A stretch of 64,000 nucleotides of DNA. It comes from G963674835 sp963674835 (GTDB lineage: Bacteria; Planctomycetota; Planctomycetia; Pirellulales; Thermoguttaceae). The position numbers and the translations under genes are program-made. Within the stretch, counting starts at the first letter, position 1, and each line of letters begins with the position of its first letter. The notes below the pieces were generated by a model. It was not told where the DNA came from and ran no database searches. It saw only the letters and a list, made by a program, of their open reading frames with translations. The stretch is from positions 2,418,001-2,482,000 of the forward strand of contig CAXXKC010000003.1 in NCBI GenBank assembly GCA_963674835.2. The letters are read 5' to 3'. Shown one piece after another: positions 32,961 to 42,129 of this stretch.

Positions 32961-34592
32961 CTACTTCGCGGCGCGGTCTTTGAGGATGCGGTTGTAGACA
33001 TCGCGGCATTGTGCAGCGAGCGGAGCGTCGAGGCTCGTACGTTCGATGGCGGCAATGACGTCGCCCAGTGCGGCCAGATCTACGTCGCGTTTGAAGAAGA
33101 CGAAGTAGTCGTCGCCGCGGATCTTGTAAAACGCCTCGGCGGCCGACACAGCTTGAGGACCCATGAACTGGGCCACGGCGTGCTGCCATGAGCGCGTCGC
33201 ATCAAACGATTCGGGGTTCCAGTAGTAATCGTTGGCGGTCACGGAGAAGAATCGACCGGTGGGCGACGTGCCGTTGATGTTGACGTAGCTCGTGCGGTCG
33301 GCGCAGTACCGCACGAAGCCGGCGAGGTAGCGGGCGTGGAAGTTGCGCAGCGGTTGGTGGTAATGCCAGGTGTTGTCCCAGCAGAACAATTTGCGATCGG
33401 CGCCGACGAGGCCCAAGTAATGATCGATGTCGTCCTGAACGATGCTGCGGCTCTCGGTCACCGGGCCGGTCCAGACGATGCGGATGTCGCGATTCTTCCA
33501 GGCCTTGAGATCGGCCATGTACTGCAGGGCATCTTTGAGGTTGGGGTTGGTGTCGCGCCAGCGCCGGTGATGGCGTCCCTGGTAATAGGGCGAGCAGAAA
33601 CTCACGACGGCCTCGGGATTATGCGATTTCACTGCGTCGTACACACGCTGCATCACGTAGCCGTGCGCCTGGGCCGGTCGCTGCCAGCGCGACGTTTCCT
33701 TGGGCTGGAGCTCGGGAGTCACGTCGTCGTAGCAGATCATCACGTGGCTGGCATGGGATAGATCGAGCGTTTCGCCGATGGTCGCCAGTAGGCGGGTGAC
33801 GTCGGTGTCGTTTCCGCAATCGACCGGCCTGCAACCGCCGCGGCCGCCGATGTGGAATTGCACCATGAAGCTCATCGTCCGGTAGGCATCGCAGTATCGG
33901 CCAATCGTTCGCAGTACCTTGCGCTGCGCTTCGTCGAGTCCTTCCCACCGCATGCCCGGATAGCAGGCGGCGAATCCGTTGATCTTGTAGGTCATCATCC
34001 AATCGAAGAAGTCGGTCCCGGGCAGGTGATACTCGGATGTGTAACGGGTCGTGAAGGTGGGCCAGTCTCGCACGCTGGCGCAACGGGCGACTAACTTCCC
34101 GTCGCGCACGTGGATGAGTTGCAATAGCGAGGCAAGGCCATTGAGGACTCCAGCCTCATCGCGGCCGACACAGCGGATTCGCCGAGGTCCGATCTCCAGC
34201 AGGTAGCCTTGTGGGGGCGAGTCTTGGGTGGAGCTATCACGAACGAGAGCAAACTCGATGGGTACGGCGTTTTCGTTTGTCGTCTGCTTCAAGCCAGGAA
34301 ACTGGTCGGTATAGGCGGTTATGCGCCGCGAAAGCAACCGCGTGGCCAGATCGCGAGCCCGTCCTGTTTCTGTGAGGTTGATCCGGCAATTCCATTGTTT
34401 GCCTGGGCCATCGATGAGTTGGGCATCGTCGGCGCCGTACTCCACATGGCGTGGCGTGGGCAAGATGGCGCCCGAGTAGTACGGTGCTCCCATCTGTCGT
34501 GCAATGGGAGATGGGGCGTCGATAACAGGAGGCTGAGCGACGGCGGCAGACACCCAACAGACCAAGAGGCTTGCCGCTAGCAATCTCGTCAT
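32961..34592 (-). CDS. Secreted GH84-like beta-N-acetylhexosaminidase-type glycosidase
   Basis: 543 residues from ATG 34590-34592. Signal peptide LLAASLLVCWVSAAVAQ. An N-terminal GH20b/GH84-type helper domain (about 30-150) carries PRRIRCVGRDEAGVLNGLAS. The catalytic domain follows with TRYTSEYHLP, an MICYDDV motif (about 270) giving the neighbouring Asp pair of GH84, and IRIVWTGPV (about 365), which matches the WTG loop of that family. GH84 enzymes use substrate-assisted catalysis on N-acetylglucosamine glycans. The divergence is large, so the substrate is uncertain. First of a minus-strand set of secreted glycan enzymes (order of transcription 39587 to 32961). Confidence 0.68.
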   Translation of the reverse strand: MTRLLAASLLVCWVSAAVAQPPVIDAPSPIARQMGAPYYSGAILPTPRHVEYGADDAQLIDGPGKQWNCRINLTETGRARDLATRLLSRRITAYTDQFPGLKQTTNENAVPIEFALVRDSSTQDSPPQGYLLEIGPRRIRCVGRDEAGVLNGLASLLQLIHVRDGKLVARCASVRDWPTFTTRYTSEYHLPGTDFFDWMMTYKINGFAACYPGMRWEGLDEAQRKVLRTIGRYCDAYRTMSFMVQFHIGGRGGCRPVDCGNDTDVTRLLATIGETLDLSHASHVMICYDDVTPELQPKETSRWQRPAQAHGYVMQRVYDAVKSHNPEAVVSFCSPYYQGRHHRRWRDTNPNLKDALQYMADLKAWKNRDIRIVWTGPVTESRSIVQDDIDHYLGLVGADRKLFCWDNTWHYHQPLRNFHARYLAGFVRYCADRTSYVNINGTSPTGRFFSVTANDYYWNPESFDATRSWQHAVAQFMGPQAVSAAEAFYKIRGDDYFVFFKRDVDLAALGDVIAAIERTSLDAPLAAQCRDVYNRILKDRAAK

Positions 34593-34656
34593 GGGGATCT
34601 CCCGGTTCGCGGTCGGCATTTGTCCGGGGACACTGTTGTCGCTTCCCGCAGGCTTC

Positions 34657-36678
34657 CTACTTGGCTGGTTCTCGACCGCGTTGGGCTTTGGTTTCCAGGA
34701 CAACTTCGAGAACCTGGCAACCATTTCCCTGGATCTTCACGTAGACCGTTGGCGGTCCCTGGTGGGGAGCTGCCAAATACTTATCCAGATCGACCGTTTG
34801 CCAGCTCGGCCAGGACTTGCCCGAGCATTCGGTTGTGTATTGTTTGTCGTCGTTCGAAACGAGCACACTCCAGGCCTCGGCGCCGTTGGCGCCCACGTTG
34901 ATCCGCAGGCGGGCCGACTCAGCGTCATGCAGCTCGAAACGGTACCCGAAGTCGTTGCCGAAGCGGACGGAGTCGGCACAGCCGGAGTGTTCTGCCTTGT
35001 GCAGGTACGGCAGCTCGACCCAACTGTTTGCAGCGAACTCGATGGCCTTCCCGCAGAGCAGCCGCACCGGAAGATCCATGCCCACCAGCAACTCTTGCCC
35101 CACCGATCCGCGAACGTGAAGGTCGGCGAGCGTTCCGGCAAGCGCTTCATTTCGAGGAAGCGTCGGTCGCCATGTGACGGTCTGTGACGTGCCCGGCGCG
35201 ACGTCGAACGCCAGCTGTCCGGTGGTGAGTACTTTGTTGTCGTGGGCCAGTTGCACTTGGAGCTCTCCGCGGGCCGGATTGCATCCGTCGTTGTGGATCT
35301 CGATCGGAAGTTCGTTATCGCCGTCGAACACAAGGTAGGGCCGGGCGGTTGTGGGCGGCGGGACAATGGAAATCCACACTCCACCCATGGGCTTGGTTTG
35401 TTGGACTCGTGCCGTTGTGGCTTGCGGAGGTGGAGTGAGTTCGAAGTCGGTCGCCGCCCATCCGGAGAGAAACACCGGGGCGTGCGTCACTTCGATCACC
35501 GCTTTGCCGTCCTTTGGTGTCAGTTCGGTCTGCTGGTTCGCCACGGTGCGAAGATGAAGGCTCGCGGCGGAAGTGCGCACCTCGACCTGTACGGCGTGGT
35601 CCGGTGAAGGAGTCCAGAGGGTCAGCAACGGTTGCCCCGAACGTTCGAAGAGATGGGCGCAAACACCGTCCGGTCCTTTCCACGGCCCGCAATACCGAGC
35701 CTTCGCCAGTTCGGCGATCACGGCCTCATAGGCGTGCAAGGCGGGCTTGGCCTTGCCGTCAACGTCCAGCAAGCCAAACCCCGGTCCGCCCCAGTCCTTG
35801 ACGCAGTACCAAAACACCTTCTCCACCTTCAACCGCTGCCGCACCGAAAGCGCCGTAAGAACAGCCTGCGCGAGCAGATTCGCCTGTTCTTGCGGCGTCA
35901 CGCCCTCGGCGACGCTCCATCCGAACTCGGTGATCCAGATCTCCTTGTCTTTATCACCGTGGCGGTCCATCAGGTCGCGGCATGCCTGAAGCTTCTGGAC
36001 CATCCACCCGTGGTTGAACTGGCGGCCCCATTGATACGGATGGACCGACATGACGTCGAAATAGGGCCCACAGCCGAACTCATAGAGCCTTTGAAGAAAA
36101 TCGCAATCGACGCCGGCACAACCCATTGCAATGCGGCAGTCGGGGTCTTCCTGCTTGGCGGCCACCGCCGCCGCCTTGACCATCCGTGCGTACTCAGCAG
36201 CACTACCGTGGAAGAAGCCGATATTCGGCTCGTTCCACACTTCCCAGACCTTGACCCGGTCCTTGTATCGTGCCACGCACTGGCGCACGAACCGCGAGAA
36301 ATGGGTCAAGTCTTTGGGCGGGTAGCGCTCGGGATCCGCGTCTTCTGGCGCCCGGGAAGCCCATCGAGGTGTGTAGCCAAAGATCGGCAACGGGCTGAGC
36401 CCAGGCGAATCGGCCAGCCACCTGAGTTCGTTGTCGGCGGCGGTCCAGTCGTAGACATTGGGCGATTTCTCGATATCCACCCAGTTCGCCACGGCCGTTG
36501 CACCGGCTCCAACGCGACACCAGCGAATGCCGGCCTTCTGAATTCCCGGCCAGGGACAGACGACGCCGAACGGCTCGCTAGAGGCCATTTCCGTCGGGAC
36601 CTCCGCAGACGGCGCAGTCGCGACGACAAGAGTCATCAACGAAAACACGGCGCAGCCAGCCCGCAGACGGTCGATCAT
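34657..36678 (-). CDS. Secreted clan GH-A glycoside hydrolase with C-terminal beta domains
   Basis: 673 residues from ATG 36676-36678, whose start overlaps the upstream gene stop. Signal peptide region LRAGCAVFSLMTLVVA. The TIM-barrel part (about 30-360) has VWEVWNEPNIGFF with the acid/base Glu in WNEPN and IWITEFGWS with the probable nucleophile Glu, as in GH39/GH5-like enzymes. The remaining 300 residues form beta-sandwich modules (GGVWISIVPPP; LPIEIHNDGCNP) that may bind carbohydrate. The family cannot be fixed further. It is co-transcribed with the beta-propeller hydrolase upstream. Confidence 0.72.
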   Translation of the reverse strand: MIDRLRAGCAVFSLMTLVVATAPSAEVPTEMASSEPFGVVCPWPGIQKAGIRWCRVGAGATAVANWVDIEKSPNVYDWTAADNELRWLADSPGLSPLPIFGYTPRWASRAPEDADPERYPPKDLTHFSRFVRQCVARYKDRVKVWEVWNEPNIGFFHGSAAEYARMVKAAAVAAKQEDPDCRIAMGCAGVDCDFLQRLYEFGCGPYFDVMSVHPYQWGRQFNHGWMVQKLQACRDLMDRHGDKDKEIWITEFGWSVAEGVTPQEQANLLAQAVLTALSVRQRLKVEKVFWYCVKDWGGPGFGLLDVDGKAKPALHAYEAVIAELAKARYCGPWKGPDGVCAHLFERSGQPLLTLWTPSPDHAVQVEVRTSAASLHLRTVANQQTELTPKDGKAVIEVTHAPVFLSGWAATDFELTPPPQATTARVQQTKPMGGVWISIVPPPTTARPYLVFDGDNELPIEIHNDGCNPARGELQVQLAHDNKVLTTGQLAFDVAPGTSQTVTWRPTLPRNEALAGTLADLHVRGSVGQELLVGMDLPVRLLCGKAIEFAANSWVELPYLHKAEHSGCADSVRFGNDFGYRFELHDAESARLRINVGANGAEAWSVLVSNDDKQYTTECSGKSWPSWQTVDLDKYLAAPHQGPPTVYVKIQGNGCQVLEVVLETKAQRGREPAK

Positions 36679-37688
36679 TTGCCGGCGTCCTGCTTTCCAC
36701 CAGAAGGAAGAGCAACGCGAGCGGAGACCTCTGTCGTCGGGGTTCCTGCGGGGAAGTAGCTTTCGAAGAACTCTTGCATCGGCCCGGGATAGACCGCTCG
36801 CTTGAGGTCGGCCCAAGTTTGTTGGTCGCCGGTGGCGTAATAGACGTAGGTCTTTCCGTCGAGCTCGATCAGGTCGACGTCCGAGTTGTTCTTGCCCTCG
36901 CCTTCGGGGGCTTCCAGGATCGGATTCTTGGGGCTGAGTTGCCAGGTGGCAAGGTCTTTGGACCGAGCCATGAAAGAGACCCAGCCGTTGTGGCCGGGAA
37001 TGGCCGCATGCAGATAGATGACGTAGTAGTACGGCCGGAAATACCGCACGACCGGGCAGGCACTGTACTCGTGCTTCTCGCCTGTGAATGCGATCCCCGG
37101 CACCTTGTCCCAGTGCACGAGGTCCTTGGAGCGAGCGAACTTGAAACAGAAAGCCACGGGCTTGTCCGTCTCATAGGCCATGAGATAGCCATGGTCGTCG
37201 CGGCAGACGGAAGAGTTCAACAGATGCTCGCCACCTTCGCGTGGCACGGCCAAATTGCGTTTCCATGTCTTCAGATCGGTCGACGAGAAATGCTGGACGT
37301 TCTGAAACCAGTTGTCGTCGGTAATGGTAGCGGGGCGGCCTTTGGAGTCGGAGGCGAAGACGTGAACCACGTCGCCGTCAACGATGGCGCATGCCAGGGA
37401 GTGCCGCTGGCCAAAACGGACCAACTCGCGGCCGTCCTTCAGATCGTAGATCGCCAGATAGTTTGTCTCGGGAGCGAATCCGCAGTCGGTCGACGGGCGA
37501 AAACAGCCCAGCATCAGTTGTCGGCCCTTGAAGATGAACGGGGTACACTCCATTCCAACCGCGGCGAACTTGCCCGGCAGTTTGGTCAGTTCCTTCTTGA
37601 CGCCGGCGGTCGGAGACTGCGCACAGAGCGGCCCAGCTTCTAGGGAGCCCATGGCAACCACCGCGGCGATGAACAAGACTGCTCGCAT
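36675..37688 (-). CDS. Secreted five-bladed beta-propeller glycoside hydrolase-like protein
   Basis: 337 residues. Signal peptide MRAVLFIAAVVAMGSLEAG. Repeated propeller-type motifs occur: FSSTDLKTWKR, FARSKDLVHWDK and FMARSKDLATWQL, the SxDLxxW blade signature of GH43/GH32/GH130-like proteins. DVDLIELDGKTYVYYATG near 285-303 is another typical blade. Catalytic acids cannot be assigned with confidence. Its stop overlaps the start of the clan GH-A gene, so both are made together. Confidence 0.72.
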   Translation of the reverse strand: MRAVLFIAAVVAMGSLEAGPLCAQSPTAGVKKELTKLPGKFAAVGMECTPFIFKGRQLMLGCFRPSTDCGFAPETNYLAIYDLKDGRELVRFGQRHSLACAIVDGDVVHVFASDSKGRPATITDDNWFQNVQHFSSTDLKTWKRNLAVPREGGEHLLNSSVCRDDHGYLMAYETDKPVAFCFKFARSKDLVHWDKVPGIAFTGEKHEYSACPVVRYFRPYYYVIYLHAAIPGHNGWVSFMARSKDLATWQLSPKNPILEAPEGEGKNNSDVDLIELDGKTYVYYATGDQQTWADLKRAVYPGPMQEFFESYFPAGTPTTEVSARVALPSGGKQDAGK

Positions 37689-37751
37689 CGATCATGTTCC
37701 TTCCAGAGTTTGGTGAACGGCGAGTCATTCGATTTGGTGAACGTTCGCTCC

Positions 37752-39587
37752 TCACTCGTCAACGACCAGAATCGAGAGCAAATCGAACTTGGGTACCGTG
37801 ACCGTCGCTCGGCCGTCGGACCAGGAGACCTCGAGCGGTTTGCCGTCGGGCTGGAGGGTTACTGACTGTGGCTTGGCCGCTAGGCGCAGGGACACCGTCA
37901 GCGGCCCTACGGGCGGAATCGATTTGATGCCTCCCGCGACAGGCGGCTCGGCGTGCGGACCAGAGGTATTGACCAATTGGACGGTCAGGCGGCCGGCAAG
38001 TCGCCTGGGACTCACGTCGACCTGATGGGAGCCGCTGACGTCGACAAGTCGATCGGGCAACAAACGATGGAGTCCGGCGAGAAACTCTTCGCCAACGTCG
38101 GCGACGGCAACGACCGACGCGGCCGACGTGTCTTTCGCCGCGGCCAATTCGGCTTCAAAGAGCTTGGCGGGGCCGGGGCCAACCAGCAACAGGCGGCCGC
38201 CCTGCTTGGCGTAGGCTGCCAGTTCGTCGCGGAAGGCTGGCTCGAGGTAGCCCCAGCCGGGCACCACGATCAGCGGCCACTTGGCCATCGCACCGCTCAG
38301 GTGATGCTCGGCAACGATCTGGACGGCCGCCTGATCGTCGAGCATCGCATTCAACGCCTTGCGGAGCACGGGAATGCCGTCGCTGCCTGAAGGATGAAAC
38401 AACCCGTTGCAAGTGCGGTAGTGGCCCGCCGTCGAATAGAGCAATGCCACCTGCGGAATAGCGGTCGAGTGGTGGCAGAACTTCTGACGCTGGCGGCAAA
38501 ACTGGGCTGCCTGGGCCATCGCATCCAGCTCGTCGAGGCGGACGGAGCCGTCGCGATTCTGCGTGAAGTAGGCCTGATAGCCGCCCCCCAGCGACAACAC
38601 GACCGCGGCTTCCTGCATCAACTGAATCGCCGGTTTCTGCTGGCGTGGCGTGCGGTTGAACGACCACGACATCAGATCCCATGCCATCCCCTGGTTTTCG
38701 AGGCAGCGCCCAGAGAAGCGGGCCGAGTTGACGCTGTTCTCCGGCGAGAAATCGCCCGAGAGCGATACAACCTTCGCGCTGACCGGCTCGGGCATGTGGT
38801 CGCTAAAGGCCCAATTGCTGATCAACTGGAAGTCGGGATGCGATGACCGCAACGCGTCGACGTAGTGGCGCAGGTATCGGCGGAAGGCCTCGCGATGGAA
38901 ATCGCGCCACTCGTTCCAGAGCGGGTCTTGGGGGCCGCGCGGTGCGGCCTTGGCGCCGGTCGCCTCGCAGAACTGGCGCACCGGCTCGGCGCCGTAGTCG
39001 AACGTGGCTCCCCAGCAATCGCCGTCGACCCACGCGCCGTCGACGCCGTAGACGCCCGCCAGCTCGCGCAGTTGTGGAATCAGTAGCTCATCGACGTAGG
39101 GTCCGAACACCGATGTGGCCCTTGCCGACGGCTTTCCCTCGGCGTTTTTCGCCGCCCATTCCGGATGTGCGGTCACGGCATGGGCATCCCACACGCCCGA
39201 GTAGTGCATGAACAACTGCACGCCGTTGCGACGCGTGACGTCGCGCCACACGCGCAACGGATCGCCGACGAAGCCGGGCACGGGATTGCCGACCTTGGTC
39301 GGATAGCTCGAATAGCCGGGGTGCCCCTTGCAGTCGATTTGGATGTAGTCAGGATGCACTTTGTCGAGGATCGCCTGGACCATTTCGGGCGTGGTGTGGC
39401 GGCCGACCTCGGTGCAATCGGGCCCTGCATGGAAGTCGAAGTGGATGCCCAAGAAGGCGTCGGCTCGTTTGCATGGGGCTTTCGCATCGGCGGCCCGACC
39501 GGCATCGACCGTCGCAAGCAGGCCGACCGTAACGAAAGCGACAATGAAGGCGAGAGCCGTGGTGGGATTTGCTCGATATCGGTTCAT
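37752..39587 (-). CDS. Secreted TIM-barrel glycosidase-like protein (GHL6/alpha-fucosidase-like)
   Basis: 611 residues from ATG 39585-39587, with GAGGAA 6 bases upstream. Signal peptide about 1-33. The barrel starts GIHFDFHAGPD, followed by YIQIDCKGHPGY, VQLFMHYSGVWD and VDGAWVDGDCW with an Asp at the expected nucleophile strand end, resembling the hypothetical glycosyl hydrolase 6 and alpha-L-fucosidase-like superfamily. A C-terminal glutamine-amidotransferase-like segment (LIVVPGWGYLEPAFRDEL, about 460) is like the trimerisation domain of beta-galactosidases. Function is inferred as glycan breakdown; activity unknown. Confidence 0.6.
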   Translation of the reverse strand: MNRYRANPTTALAFIVAFVTVGLLATVDAGRAADAKAPCKRADAFLGIHFDFHAGPDCTEVGRHTTPEMVQAILDKVHPDYIQIDCKGHPGYSSYPTKVGNPVPGFVGDPLRVWRDVTRRNGVQLFMHYSGVWDAHAVTAHPEWAAKNAEGKPSARATSVFGPYVDELLIPQLRELAGVYGVDGAWVDGDCWGATFDYGAEPVRQFCEATGAKAAPRGPQDPLWNEWRDFHREAFRRYLRHYVDALRSSHPDFQLISNWAFSDHMPEPVSAKVVSLSGDFSPENSVNSARFSGRCLENQGMAWDLMSWSFNRTPRQQKPAIQLMQEAAVVLSLGGGYQAYFTQNRDGSVRLDELDAMAQAAQFCRQRQKFCHHSTAIPQVALLYSTAGHYRTCNGLFHPSGSDGIPVLRKALNAMLDDQAAVQIVAEHHLSGAMAKWPLIVVPGWGYLEPAFRDELAAYAKQGGRLLLVGPGPAKLFEAELAAAKDTSAASVVAVADVGEEFLAGLHRLLPDRLVDVSGSHQVDVSPRRLAGRLTVQLVNTSGPHAEPPVAGGIKSIPPVGPLTVSLRLAAKPQSVTLQPDGKPLEVSWSDGRATVTVPKFDLLSILVVDE

Positions 39588-39830
39588 GGCGGGTTCCTCG
39601 GCGGGGGGCATGGGGTGGGACACGTATGGGCAGTAGAGGCCATTGTAACCGCCCGGTCCCGGCGGTGCCATCTATTGCCAACTCCTTCCCGCCTTCCGCC
39701 TCGCCGGGGGATTTGTGGGGCTCTTTCGGTCGAACGGCCCTCAAGCGTGGAAGACGCCCCTGCGGCGCTGTATTCTGAGTAACTCAACGATCGCAGGTTG
39801 TCCCGTGGGGTGCTTCAGCGAGGAACTGCC

Positions 39831-42065
39831 GTGAAACGAAACGTCATTCGGACTTCTGTCGTGCTGGTTGCCATGCTCTGCGTGGCGTGGTCGGTCGACG
39901 CATTTGGCCAACAGGGCGATGTGGCCAAGGTCGACTTCTCGTACGCGTTTGCCGTTCCGCATCGCATCACGATCGGGCGGCCTGGCGCGAGCGATCGAAC
40001 GCTGTTGGACCTTCAGCCTGGAAGCATGCGGATGTCGTGGAGCTACGAGAACTTGAGCATGCCGCATTTCCCCCTGTTGAGCTTCAAGGTGCCGCGGACG
40101 GATTGGGGAATCAACATCACACCGCTTGCGGATGGAAAGCCGTTTGCCGGCTCGCAGTGGACGCGACTGGAGGGAGTATTACCGGCGTTGGAGAATACCT
40201 ACAAGGATTCGCTGGGTTGGCTATCGCTGAAGGCCATTGGTGGAGCGACGGGTGGGCTGGTCCGTATTGAACTGGCGAACACCGATTCCAGTCCGCATCA
40301 GTTCGTTGTGAAGTGCGATTCGACCAGTGTCGGCGAGAATCCAGCCTGGGTCGATTGGAAGCGATGCGTGGGCGACAACTTGATCGCCGGGTGGAACGAA
40401 CGGGCCGACCGGCTGCTGATTTTGGGCATGGGCGCCGACGGTTACTCGCTGCAACCGGACGGCCGCGCGCCGGCGGCCAAGAGCATGGTCCTCGTGTGGA
40501 ATGTGAAGCCGGGCGAGAAACGCGAGGGGTGGATTGTGCGACCATACCAGAAGTATGTCGCCGACCTGCCTACTTTGCGCGCTTGGGATTGGGCGAAGGA
40601 ATTCGAGCAGGCGAAGCAGGAGTGGCGTGGCTTGTTTGGCCGGGCGCTGAAGATGACGATTCCGGACCAGGCGGTGTCGAACGCGTATCTGGCTTGCCTT
40701 GGCGATCTGTTCATCATGCGGGAGCCATTGGTGAACGGCTACGTCGGCGGCGTTCCAGGTACTGAGGTTTATCGTGCGGCCAGCTCCGGCGAGGCGGGCG
40801 TGGTTGCCGTGGCTCTGGACCAGAACAATCTGCATGAAGAGGCCCTGGCCGGTTTCAAGGCGTCGTTGGACGCCCAGGAGTCGGATGGCAACTGGATCGA
40901 CTACAGAGGTTGGGCACGGCTGATGTGGTTCGCCTCGGGCTTCAAGACCTGGATGATCATGGAGCATTACCGGTTGACTCGCGACAAGCAGTTCCTGGCG
41001 GAAATGTATCCACGCATGCTGGCCAGCTCCCGATGGCAGGAACACCAGCGTGCCACGATGCGGCCGACCGAGGGAGAGCGACCGGTGACATATGGCCTGA
41101 TGCCGCGTGGATTTGGCGACTGCGGGCTCAATGACGATGGGGACTTGTACGGCATCTTCTATCCGCACAACATCTGGTCGGTATACGCCGATCGGTGTAC
41201 CATCGAAGCGGCCGAGATTCTCGGCAAGACCGGTGATCTTCCGGAATTGAAGAAGATCTACGAGCAAGCGTATGCCGACCTGATGGCTTCGCTCGACCGC
41301 GGTTCGATTCGAGAGGCCGGCCGGCGTTGGATTCCGGGAACGCCGGGCAAAACGTGCGGCAGCCACTGGGGCGCACTGAACATCCTGTTTCCGTGCCGGC
41401 TCGTCCCGCCCGACCATGAATTGGTCACGGGCACGTTGCAGCAGCTCGAAGCGAATTTGAGCAAGGGTGGTTTGCCTCTGCATCTCGGTTGGCAGGCGGA
41501 TGGCCTCTGGGTAGCCATTGCGTTGGACAACCTGGCCGAGGCGCACCTCGTCCGCGGAGAAGGCGACATTGCCGCAAAGTACCTGTATGCGACCTTGAAT
41601 CACGCGACGCCGCTATATACGTGGTGTGAGGAACGCGGCCAGGAGCCTGGGGCGGCGAACTGCACGGGTGATCGGCAGCATCTGTTCACGCCCGTGGCGG
41701 TCGTGCGAGCCATGCGGGACATGCTGGTAATGGAGAACGGCGGCGGGCTCGACCTTGCGTTGGGTACGGCGAGGGAGTGGCTTGCGTCGGGTCGGCCGGT
41801 CGGTGTTGACGATGCGTGTACGCATTTCGGCCCAGTTGCTTACCGGATGCAGTATGACGCGGCGCATGCTACGGTTGCCGGCGAGGTGCACTTTGCAGCC
41901 GATTCGACGGCGGCGTGGTCGGTTTTGCACGTTCGATTGCCCGGCGGCCTGAAGATCAAGTCGGTCAATCCGGAGTCGAAGGCCGAGGTGTTGCCCGACG
42001 GGTCGGGTATCCGCTGGAATAGACCGCAGGGCACGATCAGATTTGTTGCAGCCATCGGTGCATGA
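39831..42065 (+). CDS. Secreted six-hairpin (alpha/alpha)6-type glycosidase-like protein
   Basis: 744 residues from GTG 39831 (GAGGA upstream). Signal peptide RTSVVLVAMLCVAWSVDAFG. The N-terminal half (to about 250) is beta-rich, as in GH78/GH95-like helper domains. The second half is helical with repeated Trp/Leu-rich pairs (LMWFASGFKTWMIMEHYRLT; DLYGIFYPHNIWSVYADR) typical of (alpha/alpha)6 barrels such as rhamnosidases and debranching enzymes. A terminal beta segment follows. The catalytic acid cannot be identified. It is transcribed away from the minus-strand glycosidase genes and convergent with the XylR-like regulator. Confidence 0.6.
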   Translation: MKRNVIRTSVVLVAMLCVAWSVDAFGQQGDVAKVDFSYAFAVPHRITIGRPGASDRTLLDLQPGSMRMSWSYENLSMPHFPLLSFKVPRTDWGINITPLADGKPFAGSQWTRLEGVLPALENTYKDSLGWLSLKAIGGATGGLVRIELANTDSSPHQFVVKCDSTSVGENPAWVDWKRCVGDNLIAGWNERADRLLILGMGADGYSLQPDGRAPAAKSMVLVWNVKPGEKREGWIVRPYQKYVADLPTLRAWDWAKEFEQAKQEWRGLFGRALKMTIPDQAVSNAYLACLGDLFIMREPLVNGYVGGVPGTEVYRAASSGEAGVVAVALDQNNLHEEALAGFKASLDAQESDGNWIDYRGWARLMWFASGFKTWMIMEHYRLTRDKQFLAEMYPRMLASSRWQEHQRATMRPTEGERPVTYGLMPRGFGDCGLNDDGDLYGIFYPHNIWSVYADRCTIEAAEILGKTGDLPELKKIYEQAYADLMASLDRGSIREAGRRWIPGTPGKTCGSHWGALNILFPCRLVPPDHELVTGTLQQLEANLSKGGLPLHLGWQADGLWVAIALDNLAEAHLVRGEGDIAAKYLYATLNHATPLYTWCEERGQEPGAANCTGDRQHLFTPVAVVRAMRDMLVMENGGGLDLALGTAREWLASGRPVGVDDACTHFGPVAYRMQYDAAHATVAGEVHFAADSTAAWSVLHVRLPGGLKIKSVNPESKAEVLPDGSGIRWNRPQGTIRFVAAIGA

Positions 42066-42129
42066 AGGACAGGGAGTCGTACCACTGGCTCGTTGGGAAG
42101 GAGGCCGGCGCGTATGTGAGCTCGTGGAT